A DNA stretch of 64,000 nt from Pseudomonadaceae bacterium SI-3 (GCA_004010935.1 CP026511.1:434001-498000), one strand, 5' to 3'. Shown: positions 11,321 through 21,603, counted from the first letter of the stretch. A program made the numbers and translations. The notes: a model not told the origin generated them from the letters alone.

Positions 11321-11916
11321 GGCGAATGCTACAAAAAACGTTTGCGCTGTTGGGTTTCGCCCTGCTGACCGGTTGTGCGACGGGTAATTACGTCGTGCTA
11401 TTGGAAAGCCCCGATGGCACCACGGGTGCGGTGGTCATCGAAGATGCACAGGGTCAGACGCGTCTTGATCGCAAGCATCAGGGCGCCGTGATCGGTTCAA
11501 GCGGCTTTGGCTCGGGGCCGTTCGAGGTTGGCAACCTGCGCATCGCACGTGACTTCTCGGCCGCCCTGGCCGCGCAGCCAGCGCTGCCGCAACGTTTCCA
11601 GCTGTATTTCAAGATTGGCAGCGCCGAACTCACCGAGGAGTCGGAGCAGGCTATCGAGGATGCATTCGAAACGATCCGCCAACGTGGCCCTTCGGCAGTA
11701 TCGGTCATAGGTCATACCGACACACTCAGTGGCCAACGCTGGAACGAGCAGCTGGGGCTAATCCGAGCCAAGGCTGTAGCCGAGATGTTGCGAAAGCGCC
11801 ATATCGAGGTGATTGATCTAAGAGTCTCGTCGCATGGCGAGCGCAACCTGCTGATCAAGACGCCTGACGGCGTGTCTGAGCCGCGCAATCGGCGAGTCGA
11901 GATCAGCGTGCGCTGA
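11317..11916 (+). CDS. OmpA-like peptidoglycan-binding lipoprotein
   Basis: 199 residues from GTG 11317, or 196 from ATG 11326. The N-terminus is a lipoprotein signal (LLGFALLTGC). The C-terminal half is an OmpA/Pal/MotB domain: FKIGSAELTEESEQAI, VSVIGHTDTLSG with the peptidoglycan-contacting Asp, and SEPRNRRVEISVR at the end. The first 90 mature residues are not recognised. It is translationally coupled to the FecR gene and faces the cyclase gene tail-to-tail with only 6 bp between stops. It probably tethers the outer membrane to peptidoglycan and could present a signal to the CHASE2 cyclase; that link is inference. Confidence 0.88.
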   Translation: MRRMLQKTFALLGFALLTGCATGNYVVLLESPDGTTGAVVIEDAQGQTRLDRKHQGAVIGSSGFGSGPFEVGNLRIARDFSAALAAQPALPQRFQLYFKIGSAELTEESEQAIEDAFETIRQRGPSAVSVIGHTDTLSGQRWNEQLGLIRAKAVAEMLRKRHIEVIDLRVSSHGERNLLIKTPDGVSEPRNRRVEISVR

Positions 11917-11922
11917 GACGGC

Positions 11923-14025
11923 TTATTTATCAGTCATCACGATATGCTCACCGCGCTGTCCGCTGCGCAGCCGCGTTAACTGAAAGCGCACCAGCTCATC
12001 ACCGGGCCGTTGCGCGTGCAACTGTTCGAAACTCGCGAGCGCGCCTTCGTCGCCATCGGACATCAACCTATAAGCCGCCTCATACGGATCGTCCGCCTCC
12101 GTTTCGCAGGGCTCGTAGAGCCGGATAGGCCGTTCCTTGCCTTTGAGCAGTACATTGCCGACAGGGCGCATAGGGCTGTGCGGGTTGGCTTTGCGTATCG
12201 TCTCCGACACGCAAAGCTCGGTACCCAGATAGCGGTTCAGGCCTTCGAGCCGCGCGGCGACATTGACCGCGTCTCCCAGGGCACGGTAGTCAAACAGTGT
12301 GGAGCCGCCAAAGTTACCCACCACCACTTCGCCGCTATGCACACCGATGCGGGTCCGTCCAAAGGCAACGCCTGCCGCTCGCTGTGTGTTCGCGTGCTGG
12401 CGCGTAAACTGGCGAATTTCCAGGGCGCAGGCGAGGGCGCGGGTCTGGTGGTCGCTTTGAATCAGCGGTGCGGAGAATAGAATTGCCAGGCCATCGCCCA
12501 TGATCCGCTCGAGCGTCCCTTCATGGCGAAAAGCGATCTGGATGATGCCCTCCAGGTACTGGTTGAACATGCTGACTAGCTGTTCGGGTGATTGCGCCTC
12601 CATTAGCGCAGTAGAGTCGGTGAGGTCGGTAAACACAAAACTGCAAGGCCGACGTTCGCCTCCCAACCGCAACTGCGCGGGGTTGCGGACCAGGTGTTCG
12701 ACCAGATTCGGTGAGATGTAGCGAGAAAAAGCCGCGCGCACCCAACGCTGCTGCCGTTCACTGGCGCGATGGCGCGCAACGCTGGCGCCCAGGTAGGTAA
12801 TGGCCAGGCCAATACTGGGGCTGATCGCATCGAACAGTAATCCGTGGCGCGAAAAGGCCCACCAGGCAGTCAGATTCAGGGTGAGCAACAATCCGCCGGC
12901 AACCAGAGCGCCCGTAAGGGCACCGGTGCTAAGCGTTACGCCGCACAGCAGCAGCGCAGCAAGCAGAAGCGTCAGTGCCTCGAGCGGGCTTGCCCAGTAT
13001 GGGCGCTGCAGCGGTGTGCCGAACAACGCTTGCTCGACTGCCTGCGCATGCACCTCGACCCCGGGCATCATGCCGCCAAGCGGACTGAAGCGCAGGTCCT
13101 GCAGCCCTTGCGCCGAGCTTCCGACCAGCACGATCGCGTCTTGCAACCTGGCGTCCGACCGTTCCTCGAACAGCTGCCAGGCGGGAAGGCTTTGTGCGCT
13201 CATGTCTGATCGGTAGTGCACCCAGAATTCGCCGTGGCGATTTGTTGGAAGGCTTATACGGCCAATATGGAGTTGCTCAACGGCGCTGCGCGCATTGGTA
13301 TCGATGCGGTAGAGCGTTTGCTTCAGGTAAACACGTATAGCTTCGGCTGACAGCGATGGCAGCAGGTGGTCGCCCACCCTGATCATCAGCGGCACGCGCC
13401 TTACCACGCCATCCGAATCTGGCTGGAATGTCATCGCGCCGCTCCCCGCCGCAGCGCTGTCGAGCAGCGGCAGCGCAGTGGCGGTCCCGGCATAGGCGGG
13501 AAACTCAGGCGTTTCGGTATCGGCCCGCAGCTGCACGGCAAAGCGGCTCACGGGAGTGTTTTGACTTGGTTCGCGGGTTGCTGCAAAACCAAGGACGCTG
13601 GGCTGGCGCTCTAGCGCGTTGGCGAACAGCTGGTCGTGGTCAGGTAACGCATGCAGTTGCGCTGCCAGCTCGGGGGCAAGCTGGCCGAGCAGTTGCGTCG
13701 GAGAGTAGCGGTCCGGTTCGGCGAACAACACATCGAACACCACAACAGCGGCACCGGCCTCACGCAGTCGATCCGTCAGCTGCGCCAACAGATCGCGAGG
13801 CCAGGGCCACTGTCCGATACGCGTGAGGCTGTCCTCGTCGATATCAAGCACCAGCACCTTGGTCTGTGCCGGCTCGGGCCGGGGCTGCCAGCGCTGGTAT
13901 TGGTCGAACAAGTTGTTGCGCAGCGTCTGCAGCAGCATTGGCTCGGTGAGGTAGAGCGCACATGCTGCAAGCAGGCCGCTGCAGGCAAGCAGGAGGCGTA
14001 GTGCCGCGCGCCCGGGCAGAATCAT
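11923..14025 (-). CDS. CHASE2-domain class III adenylate/guanylate cyclase
   Basis: 700 residues from ATG 14025. Order: N-terminal span (about 8-27), extracytoplasmic CHASE2 sensor (about 30-340, with VVVFDVLFAEPDRY and GVEVHAQAVEQAL), three spans (about 347-363, 367-390, 396-416), and a class III cyclase domain at about 455-640. Metal Asp residues are seen in FTDLTDST (D467) and MGDGLAILF (D511), and the dimer-site motif is YRALGDAVNVAARLE. Where adenylate cyclases usually have Lys before the GD motif, this protein has Arg (ERIMGDG), so the nucleotide is not certain. It is convergent with the FecR-OmpA operon. The product should be cAMP, less likely cGMP. Confidence 0.92.
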   Translation of the reverse strand: MILPGRAALRLLLACSGLLAACALYLTEPMLLQTLRNNLFDQYQRWQPRPEPAQTKVLVLDIDEDSLTRIGQWPWPRDLLAQLTDRLREAGAAVVVFDVLFAEPDRYSPTQLLGQLAPELAAQLHALPDHDQLFANALERQPSVLGFAATREPSQNTPVSRFAVQLRADTETPEFPAYAGTATALPLLDSAAAGSGAMTFQPDSDGVVRRVPLMIRVGDHLLPSLSAEAIRVYLKQTLYRIDTNARSAVEQLHIGRISLPTNRHGEFWVHYRSDMSAQSLPAWQLFEERSDARLQDAIVLVGSSAQGLQDLRFSPLGGMMPGVEVHAQAVEQALFGTPLQRPYWASPLEALTLLLAALLLCGVTLSTGALTGALVAGGLLLTLNLTAWWAFSRHGLLFDAISPSIGLAITYLGASVARHRASERQQRWVRAAFSRYISPNLVEHLVRNPAQLRLGGERRPCSFVFTDLTDSTALMEAQSPEQLVSMFNQYLEGIIQIAFRHEGTLERIMGDGLAILFSAPLIQSDHQTRALACALEIRQFTRQHANTQRAAGVAFGRTRIGVHSGEVVVGNFGGSTLFDYRALGDAVNVAARLEGLNRYLGTELCVSETIRKANPHSPMRPVGNVLLKGKERPIRLYEPCETEADDPYEAAYRLMSDGDEGALASFEQLHAQRPGDELVRFQLTRLRSGQRGEHIVMTDK

Positions 14026-14065
14026 CAGTAGCGTTCCCTGCGACCGCTGATTGGCTAGCTGGGTA

Positions 14066-14446
14066 TCACTCGAGCACCATGATGGCGTCCATTTCAACTT
14101 GTGCAGCCTTGGGTAGCGCGGCGATGCCAATGGCTGCACGGGCGGGGTAGGGCTGCTGGAAATAGCGACTCATGACCTCGTTGACGGTGGCAAAGTTGCC
14201 GAGGTCGGTGAGAAAGATATTCAGCTTGACGATGTCCTTGAGCGAACCGCCAGCAGCTTCGGCGACGGCCTTGAGGTTCTCGAAGACCTGTACGGTCTGC
14301 GCTTCGAAGCCTTCCACCAGTTCCATGGTCTTCGGGTCCAACGGAATCTGACCGGACATGTAGACGGTATTGCCAGCCTTGATCGCTTGGGAATAGGTGC
14401 CAATGGCGGCGGGTGCGTTGTCGCTGTGGATCACGGTCTTGCTCAT
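14066..14446 (-). CDS. ridA: RidA-family enamine/imine deaminase
   Basis: 126 residues. The Rid family core is clear: [23 protein letters not shown] at the N-terminal strand region and the C-terminal [23 protein letters not shown] containing the conserved Arg that binds the substrate carboxylate. It would release ammonia from reactive 2-aminoacrylate made by PLP enzymes. CGGAG lies about 6 bases upstream of the ATG. It follows spoT on the same strand (84 bp after the spoT stop), the standard Pseudomonas order. A second Rid protein is in the dad cluster at 40523. Confidence 0.95.
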   Translation of the reverse strand: MSKTVIHSDNAPAAIGTYSQAIKAGNTVYMSGQIPLDPKTMELVEGFEAQTVQVFENLKAVAEAAGGSLKDIVKLNIFLTDLGNFATVNEVMSRYFQQPYPARAAIGIAALPKAAQVEMDAIMVLE

Positions 14447-14530
14447 GGGGTGCTCCGATAGAAGAGTGCGGCCCCAGAGGATACGGGCTGCAGCGAGCGG
14501 GCAAAAGCCCCGGTGCGTTGCCGTGTGGAC

Positions 14531-16639
14531 CTAGGCTTTCATGCGCGTGATGCGCATGACGCCCTTGATCGCACGAAGCTTCTTGATCACACGCGCCAGG
14601 TGTACGCGGTCGTGCACACTGACCACCAGCTGAACGACGCTAATACGGCCGTCGCGCTCGTCCATGCCAATCTTTTCGATGTTGCCGTCCGCCGCATTGA
14701 CGCTGCCAGCCAACAGGGCGATCAGGCCGCGCTGGTGCTCCAACTCAACGCGTAGCTCGACGTTGAACTCGCCAGTGACATCCTTGGACCAGGACAGCTG
14801 AATACATTTATCCGGGTTGTGCCGCACGTCCGCGATGTTCCGGCAGGTGTCGAGGTGCACCACCATACCCTTGCCCGCGGACAGGTGACCGACGATGGGG
14901 TCGCCAGGAATCGGCGTGCAACATTTGGCGTAATTGAGCACCAGGCCTTCGGTGCCACGAATCGCTAGTGGCCCTTCAGCGCTTTGTGGCTGCTCGCCTT
15001 CGCTGGCCAGCAGTCGTCGGGCAATGACGTAGGCCATGCGATTGCCCAGCCCGATATCCTCGAGAAGGTCTTCAATGACCTCCATGTGGTACTCGTTGAG
15101 CACCGCCTGGATACGCTCTGGCGAAACCTTGTCCAGGCTTGTTTCAAAACCGGCGAGCACCTTGTTCAGCAGGCGCTCGCCGAGGTTGATCGACTCCGAG
15201 CGACGCTGCAGCTTCAGTGCATGGCGGATGTGCGTTCGCGCCTTTCCTGTGACCACGAAGTTCAGCCAGGCCGGGTTGGGGCGTGCGCCCGGAGCGGTAA
15301 CGATCTCAACGGTACAACCGCTTTCCAGCGCCTGCGAGAGCGGCGCTAGGCGCCTATTGACGCGGCACGCAATGCAAGTGTTGCCGACGTCGGTGTGCAC
15401 GGCGTAGGCGAAGTCCACCGCGGTGGATCCCTTCGGCAGCTCCATGATGCTGCCCTTGGGGGTGAAAACGTAGACCTCGTCGGGGAACAGGTCGATCTTC
15501 ACGCTTTCGATGAACTCAAGGGAATTGCCGGCGCGCTCCTGCAGTTCCAGCACGCCCTTGACCCACTGCCGTGCGCGGGCGTGGGTGCCTTTTGCGGTTT
15601 CTTCCCCGTTTGACTTGTACAGCCAGTGCGCCGCGATGCCGTTGTTAGCCATCTCTTCCATCTCGCGGGTGCGGATCTGGATCTCGATGGGCACCCCGTG
15701 CATGCCGAACAGCGTCGTATGCAAAGACTGGTAGCCGTTGGCCTTGGGGATCGCGATGTAATCCTTGAAGCGGCCGGGCAGGGGCTTGTAGAGACTGTGT
15801 ACCGCGCCGAGTACGCGATAGCAGGTATCGACTTTGTCGACGACGATCCGGAACGCGTAGACGTCCATGATTTCGTTGAACGCCTTTCGCTTGCCGCGCA
15901 TCTTTTTGTAAATGCTATAGAGGTGTTTTTCTCGTCCGACTACTTCACCTTGCAGGTCGTCACGTTCCAGGCAGTGGACGAGTGACTGCTCAATCTTGTC
16001 GACGATTTCATTGCGGTTGCCACGTGCGCGGCGAACTGCAGCGCGGATACGCTCCGAACGCATCGGATGCATGGCTTTGAAGCCCAGATCCTCGAACTCG
16101 ATGCGCATGGCATGCATGCCCAGCCGATTAGCGATGGGGGCGTAGATCTCCAGAGTTTCCTTGGCGATGCGCCGGCGTTTCTCGCCGGCCAGTACCTCAA
16201 GTGTGCGCATGTTGTGCAGGCGGTCGGCGAGCTTGACCAGGATCACGCGAATGTCGCGCGCCATGGCCATGGCCATCTTCTGAAAGTTTTCCGCCTGGGC
16301 TTCGGCCTTGGTTTCGAACTTCATCTGGGTCAGTTTGCTGACCCCATCCACCAACTCGGCGACAGTTTCGCCAAATTGCGCGGTGAGCGCCTCCTTGGCG
16401 ATACCGGTGTCCTCGATGACGTCATGCAGCATGGCGGCCATCAGGCTCTGATGGTCCATGTGCATATCAGCGAGGATGTTGGCTACCGCGAGGGGGTGGG
16501 TGACGTAGGCTTCACCGCTGCGCCGACGCTGGCCGTCATGGGCCTGCTCGGCGTAGAAATAGGCACGACGGACCAGATTGACTTGGTCAGCGTCGAGATA
16601 GGTCGACAGGCGATCAGCAAGAGCGTCTATGGCTGGCAA
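14531..16639 (-). CDS. spoT: Bifunctional (p)ppGpp synthetase/hydrolase SpoT
   Basis: 702 residues. The N-terminal HD hydrolase carries the intact motif MLHDVIEDTG; the synthetase half has the RFKDYIAIPKANGYQSLHT signature, with the RFKD form typical of bifunctional enzymes. TGS (VYVFTPKGSIMELPKG), a helical region and a C-terminal ACT domain (ISVVQLVVSVHDRVHL) follow. The start codon is TTG at 16639, supported by AAGGAG seven bases upstream and by the family N-terminus MP-IDALADRLSTYL. It is probably cotranscribed with rpoZ upstream (60 bp) and ridA downstream. It sets the ppGpp level in starvation and is cytoplasmic. Confidence 0.98.
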   Translation of the reverse strand: MPAIDALADRLSTYLDADQVNLVRRAYFYAEQAHDGQRRRSGEAYVTHPLAVANILADMHMDHQSLMAAMLHDVIEDTGIAKEALTAQFGETVAELVDGVSKLTQMKFETKAEAQAENFQKMAMAMARDIRVILVKLADRLHNMRTLEVLAGEKRRRIAKETLEIYAPIANRLGMHAMRIEFEDLGFKAMHPMRSERIRAAVRRARGNRNEIVDKIEQSLVHCLERDDLQGEVVGREKHLYSIYKKMRGKRKAFNEIMDVYAFRIVVDKVDTCYRVLGAVHSLYKPLPGRFKDYIAIPKANGYQSLHTTLFGMHGVPIEIQIRTREMEEMANNGIAAHWLYKSNGEETAKGTHARARQWVKGVLELQERAGNSLEFIESVKIDLFPDEVYVFTPKGSIMELPKGSTAVDFAYAVHTDVGNTCIACRVNRRLAPLSQALESGCTVEIVTAPGARPNPAWLNFVVTGKARTHIRHALKLQRRSESINLGERLLNKVLAGFETSLDKVSPERIQAVLNEYHMEVIEDLLEDIGLGNRMAYVIARRLLASEGEQPQSAEGPLAIRGTEGLVLNYAKCCTPIPGDPIVGHLSAGKGMVVHLDTCRNIADVRHNPDKCIQLSWSKDVTGEFNVELRVELEHQRGLIALLAGSVNAADGNIEKIGMDERDGRISVVQLVVSVHDRVHLARVIKKLRAIKGVMRITRMKA

Positions 16640-16699
16640 GGGATTGCTCCTTGCCGATGGGGCGCTATGGCTGCGGTTCGACTTCGACCTGGCATTTAA

Positions 16700-16963
16700 T
16701 CAGAGGGCCTCGTTGGGCTCTTCCTCGTACTGAACGAACAGTGGCTCGTCATCGACAATTTCGTCCTGAGCGATTACATCGTAATCCACCAGGCCTGAGG
16801 CGATTTCACGCAGGGCCACGACGGTCGGCTTGTCATTTTCCCAAGCTACCTTCGGCTCTTTGCCACCGGTGGCCAGTTGGCGCGAGCGCTTGGTAGCGAG
16901 CATGACCAGCTCGAAGCGGTTATCTACGTTGTCCAGGCAGTCTTCAACGGTAACGCGGGCCAT
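16700..16963 (-). CDS. rpoZ: RNA polymerase omega subunit
   Basis: 87 residues from ATG 16963 ([20 protein letters not shown]). The conserved helices [15 protein letters not shown] and [13 protein letters not shown] are present. Omega helps assemble and stabilise RNA polymerase and forms part of the ppGpp site, which fits its place upstream of spoT. A longer ATG at 16978 exists but would add five residues not found in the family. The acidic C-terminal tail is normal for Pseudomonas. Confidence 0.97.
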   Translation of the reverse strand: MARVTVEDCLDNVDNRFELVMLATKRSRQLATGGKEPKVAWENDKPTVVALREIASGLVDYDVIAQDEIVDDEPLFVQYEEEPNEAL

Positions 16964-17158
16964 GGTGTTCCTCATCAATAACGGTAAAGCGTGCCCGAAT
17001 GGGCGAGCGGACGGGATAGTCTAAAAAATCACCAGCCAATAGGGAAGCGGTAAAACAGGAAAGCAGCTTCAGGCTACCAATCTGAAGTAGACGCAGAAAA
17101 GTTTTCCTGCGTTTCGGTGCCAGCCGTCCCGTCCATTGAGTGCGGCTTCGCAGCTGTT

Positions 17159-17788
<630 letters not shown>

Positions 17789-17849
17789 TTAGCGGATTGC
17801 TGTCTTGGGATCTGGCGGATTGGCCCGCAAGTCAGGCCAAGCTTAGTTG

Positions 17850-18713
17850 CTATTCGATGTTCTGGACCTGCTCGCGCATCTGTTCGATCAGCACCTTGAG
17901 ATTGACTGCCGCCTGGGTACTGCGCGTGTCGAACGCCTTGGAGCCGAGCGTGTTGGCCTCGCGGTTGAGTTCCTGCATGAGAAAGTCCAGGCGCCGCCCG
18001 GCCGCTCCGCCGGACTTTAATACCCGGCGCACCTCGGTGACGTGGGTGCCAAGACGATCGAGCTCTTCGGCGACATCGCTCTTCTGCGCCAGCATTACCA
18101 GCTCCTGCTCGAGGCGCTGGGGGTCCAGTTCGACGCGCATCTCAGCGCAGCGGTCGATGAGTTTCTGGCGCTGTGCCGCGAGCATCTGCGGCACCTGGCT
18201 GCGAAGCGTGGCGGTTTCTGTGCCGATGGCATCAAGGCGTTCGTGGATCAGGTGGGCAAGCTCTTCGCCTTCGCGTAGACGGCCAGCCTTCATCTGTTCC
18301 AAGGCCTGATGAAACAACTGCAGTGCGGCGTTATTGAGTGCTTGCGGGTCCGTCGAGTCGCCGACCAGCACGCCTGGCCAGGCGAGAATCTCCAGCGGGT
18401 TGAGCGGTGCGGGCTGCTTGATCAATGCCGCAACCTTTTCAGCCGTGCTGATCAGCTGGCGAGCCCGCTCCGGGTCGACTTGCATCGATCGTCCAGCGGT
18501 CTCTTCAGCGAAGCGCAGGGTGCACTCAACCTTGCCGCGCGACAGCCCCTTGCGCAGCGCCTCCCTGACCGCACCTTCGAGATCTCGGAAAGCCTCGGGT
18601 AAGCGCAGGTGCGGTTCAAGGTAGCGATGGTTGACCGAGCGGATCTCCCAGCTGAGGGTGCCGTGCTCGCCGGCCTGCTCGGCACGGGCGAAAGCGGTCA
18701 TGCTGTGAATCAT
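17850..18713 (-). CDS. YicC-family endoribonuclease-like protein
   Basis: 287 residues, the usual length. The YicC N-terminal domain begins MIHSMTAFARAEQAGEHGTLSWEIRSVNHRYLE, and the DUF1732 C-terminal domain contains GRRLDFLMQELNREANTLGSKA. E. coli YicC has been reported to affect RNA turnover; biochemical detail is limited. It is divergent from rph and upstream of gmk. Confidence 0.95.
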   Translation of the reverse strand: MIHSMTAFARAEQAGEHGTLSWEIRSVNHRYLEPHLRLPEAFRDLEGAVREALRKGLSRGKVECTLRFAEETAGRSMQVDPERARQLISTAEKVAALIKQPAPLNPLEILAWPGVLVGDSTDPQALNNAALQLFHQALEQMKAGRLREGEELAHLIHERLDAIGTETATLRSQVPQMLAAQRQKLIDRCAEMRVELDPQRLEQELVMLAQKSDVAEELDRLGTHVTEVRRVLKSGGAAGRRLDFLMQELNREANTLGSKAFDTRSTQAAVNLKVLIEQMREQVQNIE

Positions 18714-18867
18714 GGGGAAACCTCTCGGTGCGATGACGAAAGGCGGATGATTGTAAAGGAAAATGCAGCCAGTGACGCCGGTGCGTCCTCTTCTTGTAGC
18801 TGAGTCGCTTGGCGTAGCAGGTGCTCGATTGGCATGGCCGACTACTGATCGGAATGCCTCGACGGTG

Positions 18868-18900
18868 GCCCTTAGCGTAGGTCAGGCCTCTATAATGGCC
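18868..18900 (+). promoter_or_regulatory. Candidate sigma-70 promoter of rph
   Basis: A perfect -10 hexamer TATAAT lies at 18891-18896, about 34 bp before the rph start. The -35 region about 17 bases upstream is poor (GCCCTT), so an activator or weak recognition is likely. Confidence 0.5.
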
Positions 18901-18929
18901 GTCAATTCACTCAGACCAGGATAAGCCTC

Positions 18930-19652
18930 ATGAAGCGTCCCAGTGGCCGCGCCGCCGATCAGCTGCGATCGATCCGCATCACTCGCAATTACACCAAGCA
19001 CGCCGAGGGCTCGGTTTTGGTGGAGTTCGGCGACACCAAAGTGATCTGCACCGCCAGTATCGAAAATGGCGTGCCGCGCTTCCTCAAAGGGCAGGGGCAG
19101 GGCTGGTTGACCGCCGAGTACGGCATGCTGCCGCGAGCGACCGGCGAGCGTAACCAGCGTGAAGCCAGTCGGGGTAAGCAGGGTGGGCGTACGCTGGAAA
19201 TCCAGCGGCTGATTGGCCGATCGTTGCGTGCCTCGCTGGACATGAGCAAGCTGGGTGAAAACACCATTTACATCGATTGTGATGTGATTCAGGCCGATGG
19301 CGGTACTCGCACTGCGTCAATCACCGGGGCGATGGTGGCCCTGGTCGATGCGCTGAAATTGCTGAAGAAACGCGGCGGGTTGAAGAGCGGCGATCCACTC
19401 AAGCAAATGGTCGCGGCTGTGTCGGTAGGTATGTACCAGGGCGAACCGGTCCTCGATCTCGATTATCTCGAAGACTCGGCGGCCGAGACCGACCTGAACG
19501 TGGTGATGACCAGTGCTGGCGGCTTCATTGAAGTGCAAGGCACCGCAGAAGGTGCGCCGTTCCAACCAGATGAGTTGAATGCCATGCTTGCGTTGGCGCA
19601 GGTCGGTATGCAGGAGCTATTCGCTCTGCAGGTTGCCTCGCTGGCTGATTAA
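18930..19652 (+). CDS. rph: Ribonuclease PH
   Basis: 240 residues, full length for the family. It begins [30 protein letters not shown], with the RNase PH signature [15 protein letters not shown] and the phosphate-binding region [13 protein letters not shown]. The enzyme trims tRNA 3' ends phosphorolytically. It starts divergently from yicC and is followed after 16 bp by a DUF4870 gene, which has its own GGAGGAG ribosome site. Confidence 0.98.
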   Translation: MKRPSGRAADQLRSIRITRNYTKHAEGSVLVEFGDTKVICTASIENGVPRFLKGQGQGWLTAEYGMLPRATGERNQREASRGKQGGRTLEIQRLIGRSLRASLDMSKLGENTIYIDCDVIQADGGTRTASITGAMVALVDALKLLKKRGGLKSGDPLKQMVAAVSVGMYQGEPVLDLDYLEDSAAETDLNVVMTSAGGFIEVQGTAEGAPFQPDELNAMLALAQVGMQELFALQVASLAD

Positions 19653-19668
19653 TCCGGAGGAGAGCGTC

Positions 19669-20037
19669 ATGTCTGATCAGGAATTGGTTCTGCAGCCCTC
19701 TCCGCAAGCGCGGCAGTGGGCCATGTTCTGTCATTACTCGGCGTTCTTCTGGTTTCTGGTGCCAATGATCGGGAATGTACTGGGCCCGTTGATCGTCTGG
19801 CAGTTGAAAAAGGATATGGATCCCTTCGTCGACGAGCAGGGCAAGGAAGCGCTGAACTTCCAGATCACCTTTAGCATCCTGCTGATGATTTGCGGGGTGC
19901 TTGCCTGGGTTCTGATCGGCTTTCCCTTAATGGCGCTTATCAGCGTGGTGGCATTGGTGCTGGTGGTGATAGCCGGCATCCGTGCCAACGAGGGAAAACC
20001 TTATCGCTATCCGTTTTGCTGGCGCATTGTTAAGTAG
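19669..20037 (+). CDS. DUF4870 small membrane protein
   Basis: 122 residues from ATG 19669, preceded by GGAGGAG. The DUF4870 pattern is visible: WAMFCHYSAFFWFLVPMIGNVLGPLIVWQLKKD, then VDEQGKEALNFQITF and two hydrophobic spans (about 69-91 and 93-107). This family is an integral inner-membrane protein of unknown function. It lies between rph and the convergent crc gene, as in other Pseudomonas. Confidence 0.93.
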   Translation: MSDQELVLQPSPQARQWAMFCHYSAFFWFLVPMIGNVLGPLIVWQLKKDMDPFVDEQGKEALNFQITFSILLMICGVLAWVLIGFPLMALISVVALVLVVIAGIRANEGKPYRYPFCWRIVK

Positions 20038-20059
20038 CGTCTGGCTCAGGTCGGCACGG

Positions 20060-20088
20060 CAAGAACATGCCCGCTTAGGGCTGTTCTA
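20060..20088. terminator. Hairpin between convergent DUF4870 and crc genes
   Basis: AGAACA-T-GCCC (20062-20072) pairs with GGGC-TGTTCT (20078-20087) around a 5-base loop. No clear T-run follows on either strand, so termination is possible but not certain. Confidence 0.4.
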
Positions 20089-20097
20089 GCGGATAGC

Positions 20098-20877
20098 TCA
20101 GAGGCTCAGCGTCCAGTCGTAATCTACGACCAGTGGAGCATGTTGGGAGAACCGCGGCTGGCGCGGCAGGCGAGCGTTGCGGACGAAGCGTCGCATGCCG
20201 GACGTGAGGATTTGATAGTCAAATCGCCAGCCCAGGTTCAGCATCTGGGCCTGTTCGGTGTCGGGCCACCAGCTGTACAGATCGCCCTCACGAGTGACTT
20301 CGCGTAGGGCATCGATATAGCCCATGTTGCCGAAGATCTCATCGAGCCAGGCGCGCTCCGGGGCCAGAAAGCCGGTCGTCTGCTGGCAATCGCGCCAGTT
20401 CTTGACGTCCAGTTTTTGGTGGGCCACATATAGCGAGCCGCAGTAGATGTATTCGCGACGCTTGCGGCGCTGCTTATCAAGATAATGAGCGAAATCGTCC
20501 ATGAACTTGAATTTTTGGTTCAGGTCTTCGTCCCCGCCGCGACCGGTTGGCAGCAGCAGCGTGGCGATGCTGACCTTGTCGAAATCCGCTTGCAGATAAC
20601 GGCCGTAGCGGTCGGCGGTTTCGAACCCAAGACCCATGATGACAGCCTTTGGCTGCAGCCTGGAGTACAAGGCAACACCGCCTTGTTCGGGAAGTTCGGC
20701 ATCAACGGTATAGAGGAAATAGCCGTCGAGCTGGTAGGCCGGATCGTCGAGTTCTACTACGGAGGCGCGGGTATCCTGCAGGCAGATGACATCGGCATTC
20801 TGCGCCTGCAGCCAGCTGAGCAAACCCCGCTGCGCCGCCGCTTGAATGCCATTCACGTTGACGCTGATGATCCGCAT
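20098..20877 (-). CDS. crc: Catabolite repression control protein Crc
   Basis: 259 residues matching the Crc pattern throughout (MRIISVNVNGIQAAAQRG, GLGFETADRYGRYLQADFDK, YIYCGSLYVAHQKLD). It has the exonuclease III fold, but nuclease residues are replaced: LQDTR instead of LQE-K, CGSLY instead of the GD-N motif, and SQHAPL instead of SDHAP. This agrees with its known role as a non-nuclease partner of Hfq in translational repression of catabolic mRNAs. The crc/pyrE divergent arrangement is conserved in Pseudomonas. Confidence 0.97.
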   Translation of the reverse strand: MRIISVNVNGIQAAAQRGLLSWLQAQNADVICLQDTRASVVELDDPAYQLDGYFLYTVDAELPEQGGVALYSRLQPKAVIMGLGFETADRYGRYLQADFDKVSIATLLLPTGRGGDEDLNQKFKFMDDFAHYLDKQRRKRREYIYCGSLYVAHQKLDVKNWRDCQQTTGFLAPERAWLDEIFGNMGYIDALREVTREGDLYSWWPDTEQAQMLNLGWRFDYQILTSGMRRFVRNARLPRQPRFSQHAPLVVDYDWTLSL

Positions 20878-20961
20878 AAATGGCCCCTAAAAACACGTGC
20901 GTGTATGATAACCCAAGCTCTTCGCAATTAGCTAAGTCAGTGTCTTCCGGGAATATCCTTC

Positions 20962-21603
20962 ATGCAGGCGTACCAGCGCGAGTTCATTCGCTTCGCCATC
21001 GAGCGCGGGGTTTTGCGCTTCGGTGAGTTCACTCTGAAGTCTGGGCGCACCAGCCCCTACTTCTTCAATGCCGGGTTGTTCAACAGCGGATCGGCGCTGG
21101 CTCAGTTGGGGCGTTTCTACGCGGCTGCAGTCGCCGAGAGTGGTATCGATTTCGACGTGATTTTCGGCCCCGCCTACAAGGGGATTCCTCTCGCTGCTGC
21201 CACGGCGATCTCGCTGGCCGAACACCATCAGCGTGACCTGCCCTGGTGCTTCAACCGCAAGGAAGCGAAGGACCATGGCGAAGGCGGTACGTTGGTCGGT
21301 GCGCCGCTCAGCGGTCGCGTGCTGATTGTCGATGACGTGATCACTGCCGGAACTGCGATCCGCGAAGTCATGCAGATCATCCGGGCACAGGGCGCGCAAG
21401 CTGCCGGTGTGCTGATTGCGCTGAATAGGCAGGAGCGGGGGCATGGTCAGCTGTCCGCCATTCAAGAAGTGGAACAGGACTACGGCATGCCCGTGGTGAG
21501 CATCGTTTCACTGGCTCAGGTATTGGAGTTCCTTGGCCAGGATGAGCAGCTCAAGCTCCACTTGCCCGCTGTCGAGGCCTACCGGGATCAATATGGCATC
21601 TAA
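20962..21603 (+). CDS. pyrE: Orotate phosphoribosyltransferase
   Basis: 213 residues. The N-terminus ([29 protein letters not shown]) and PRPP-binding motif [14 protein letters not shown] are typical, as is the loop [14 protein letters not shown]. It makes OMP from orotate and PRPP in pyrimidine synthesis. It is divergent from crc with only 84 bp between starts. A strong hairpin lies about 125 bp downstream of the stop. Confidence 0.98.
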   Translation: MQAYQREFIRFAIERGVLRFGEFTLKSGRTSPYFFNAGLFNSGSALAQLGRFYAAAVAESGIDFDVIFGPAYKGIPLAAATAISLAEHHQRDLPWCFNRKEAKDHGEGGTLVGAPLSGRVLIVDDVITAGTAIREVMQIIRAQGAQAAGVLIALNRQERGHGQLSAIQEVEQDYGMPVVSIVSLAQVLEFLGQDEQLKLHLPAVEAYRDQYGI

